Shown here piece after piece: positions 63,049 to 64,000 of a stretch of DNA of 64,000 nucleotides. Origin of the DNA: RBG-16-49-21 sp040768125. Lineage in GTDB: Bacteria; Spirochaetota; UBA4802; UBA5550. The stretch covers positions 248,001-312,000 of the forward strand of contig JAXGNG010000002.1 of NCBI GenBank assembly GCA_040768125.1, given 5' to 3'. Position numbers and translations under genes: made by a program. Under the pieces are notes generated by a model that ran no database searches, had not been told where the DNA came from, and worked only from the letters and a program-made list of their open reading frames with translations. Within the stretch, counting starts at the first letter, position 1; each line of letters starts with the position of its first letter.

Positions 63049-64000
63049 CTACAGGCCGATCCGTTCCCTGACGGCCGGGGGAACTCCCTCCAGTAACGGC
63101 TCCGCCTCCGACAGCGACCTGAAGGGTCGACGGAGAACGATCTCCGCGGACCTCTTCCTGCCTATTCCCGGTATCGATTCGAGCGCCCCCGCCGGGAGCC
63201 CGTTCAGGGAAACGGGAAGGGGGAGTGCCGCGAGGGACCTCTCCCGGTGGCCCAGGACCAGGGCGTCGACGAATTTCATACGGGGAAGGCCCATGGGGAA
63301 CCTCGCGGTAATCGAATAGCTCGCGATCTGCTTCCCGTAGGAGCGCCGTTCATCACCTTCGAGGACCTGGCATCCTTCGATAACGGTGCCGGGGGGATAG
63401 AGCGACCCCAGCATGGGGCCCTCGATATCGGACCTGATTTTTTCCCTGTAGAAGAGGAATCGATTTTCGACCTTTTTCCTTTCGGGCGTCCTATTCTCGA
63501 AGAGAGGGGTGCCGGGGAAGGGAACGATCCGCCGGATGTTGATCCTTTTCACCAGGAGCCCCCGGTCGAGAATCTCCGCGAGATGCCGGTAGTTGATCTC
63601 GAAGGTTTCCATCCTCTCTCCCGAAAGGCCATGGAGCAGGTTCACCCCGGGCAGGAGGGCCGGGATTCCGTTGCGCCGTCGCCCCCCGATCTCGTTTATC
63701 GTCTCGATCGCCCTTATCGCCTCGCGCGCCGTGACCTTGAGGTTGTTCCCCGCCAGGAGGGCGTCGTCGAAAGTCTCGACCCCCAGCGCCATGGTGTCAC
63801 CCGGCGTGACGGTTTCGGCCAGGTCCTCCAGGATCAGGGCGGATTCTTCGGGAAACGCGGCTATGGTGCCGGGATTGGCGTTGTCGATGTTCAGGACGTC
63901 GATGGTACCGCGGCGCATCCTTTCCCTGAGGGCCGCGAGAAGGGGCGCGATGCCGCGGGGCGACGGCCGCGGGAAGCCGTTCCGGTATTCGGCGCATTCG
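63049..64000 (-). CDS. Radical SAM protein with C-terminal helix-hairpin-helix, cut by right edge
   Basis: The frame stays open from 63049 to the edge, so the ATG at 63918 is probably internal: upstream codons read ECAEYRNGFPRPSPRGIAPL in the same frame, as in helix-hairpin-helix radical SAM proteins. Visible: IDNANPGTIAAF, LGVETFDDALLAGNNLKVT, PALLPGVNLLHGL and, at the C-terminus, the hairpin LESIPGIGRKRSAEIVLRRP. The CxxxCxxC cluster motif would lie off the window. The family is thought to act on nucleic acid, but its reaction is unknown. Confidence 0.8.
   Translation of the reverse strand, partial: ECAEYRNGFPRPSPRGIAPLLAALRERMRRGTIDVLNIDNANPGTIAAFPEESALILEDLAETVTPGDTMALGVETFDDALLAGNNLKVTAREAIRAIETINEIGGRRRNGIPALLPGVNLLHGLSGERMETFEINYRHLAEILDRGLLVKRINIRRIVPFPGTPLFENRTPERKKVENRFLFYREKIRSDIEGPMLGSLYPPGTVIEGCQVLEGDERRSYGKQIASYSITARFPMGLPRMKFVDALVLGHRERSLAALPLPVSLNGLPAGALESIPGIGRKRSAEIVLRRPFRSLSEAEPLLEGVPPAVRERIGL

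Overview
The window is GC-rich DNA from a Gram-negative bacterium: it encodes several lipoprotein-type signal peptides, a TolC-type outer-membrane channel and a MacAB-type exporter. I cannot name the organism. The large PAS/HisKA_2 sensor kinase with an N-terminal receiver, a membrane-anchored TPR-like protein, a class I adenylate cyclase and a very large protective-antigen-like lipoprotein together remind me of Spirochaetota, perhaps the Leptospira side. That is inference from gene content, not a database result.

Layout. 1-8.8 kb holds unlinked genes: a lipoprotein cut by the left edge, a hybrid histidine kinase, a DUF4846 protein, a sirtuin, a small basic protein, an SDR, a small lipoprotein and the two-domain 23S rRNA methyltransferase RlmKL. 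9.1-18.8 kb is one long plus-strand operon: SDR, thiamine-diphosphate lyase, tungsten-type aldehyde:ferredoxin oxidoreductase, BASS transporter, DASS transporter, a second SDR, a TetR regulator and a DUF819 membrane protein. It looks like an uptake-and-breakdown cassette for an organic acid. Both ends carry a short element with the same 31-bp terminal inverted repeats. 19.1-29.3 kb holds a sphingosine-1-phosphate-lyase-like PLP enzyme, tRNA-His, two cold-shock genes with matching leaders, a tandem pair of acyl-CoA dehydrogenases, and a divergent operon of TetR, MoxR ATPase, DUF2201/VWA protein and a new-looking 28-residue tandem-repeat protein.

29.4-42.9 kb contains a tolC-macA-macB export operon, a 1551-residue lipoprotein whose first third resembles the pore-forming domain of anthrax protective antigen, an NSS transporter, an acidic protein coupled to an SGNH hydrolase, and tRNA-Arg. 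43-64 kb carries a 1060-residue multi-PAS kinase, an alkylsulfatase-like metallo-beta-lactamase lipoprotein, an SfsA-DUF123 fusion, a clan GH-A-like lipoprotein, a SAM methyltransferase, a GIY-YIG-methyltransferase fusion, a small MBL hydrolase, adenylate cyclase, two unrecognised proteins, DUF1858, a DUF1573 lipoprotein with an in-frame UGA at a conserved cysteine position followed 4 nt later by glgX, threonylcarbamoyl-AMP synthase, a small membrane protein and a radical SAM/HhH protein cut by the right edge.

The observations most worth pursuing are the putative selenocysteine in the DUF1573 protein, the element-bracketed catabolic operon, the protective-antigen-like lipoprotein, the MoxR/DUF2201/28-residue-repeat operon, and the paired cold-shock leaders. 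Domain names come from recognising motifs by eye; no search was run.
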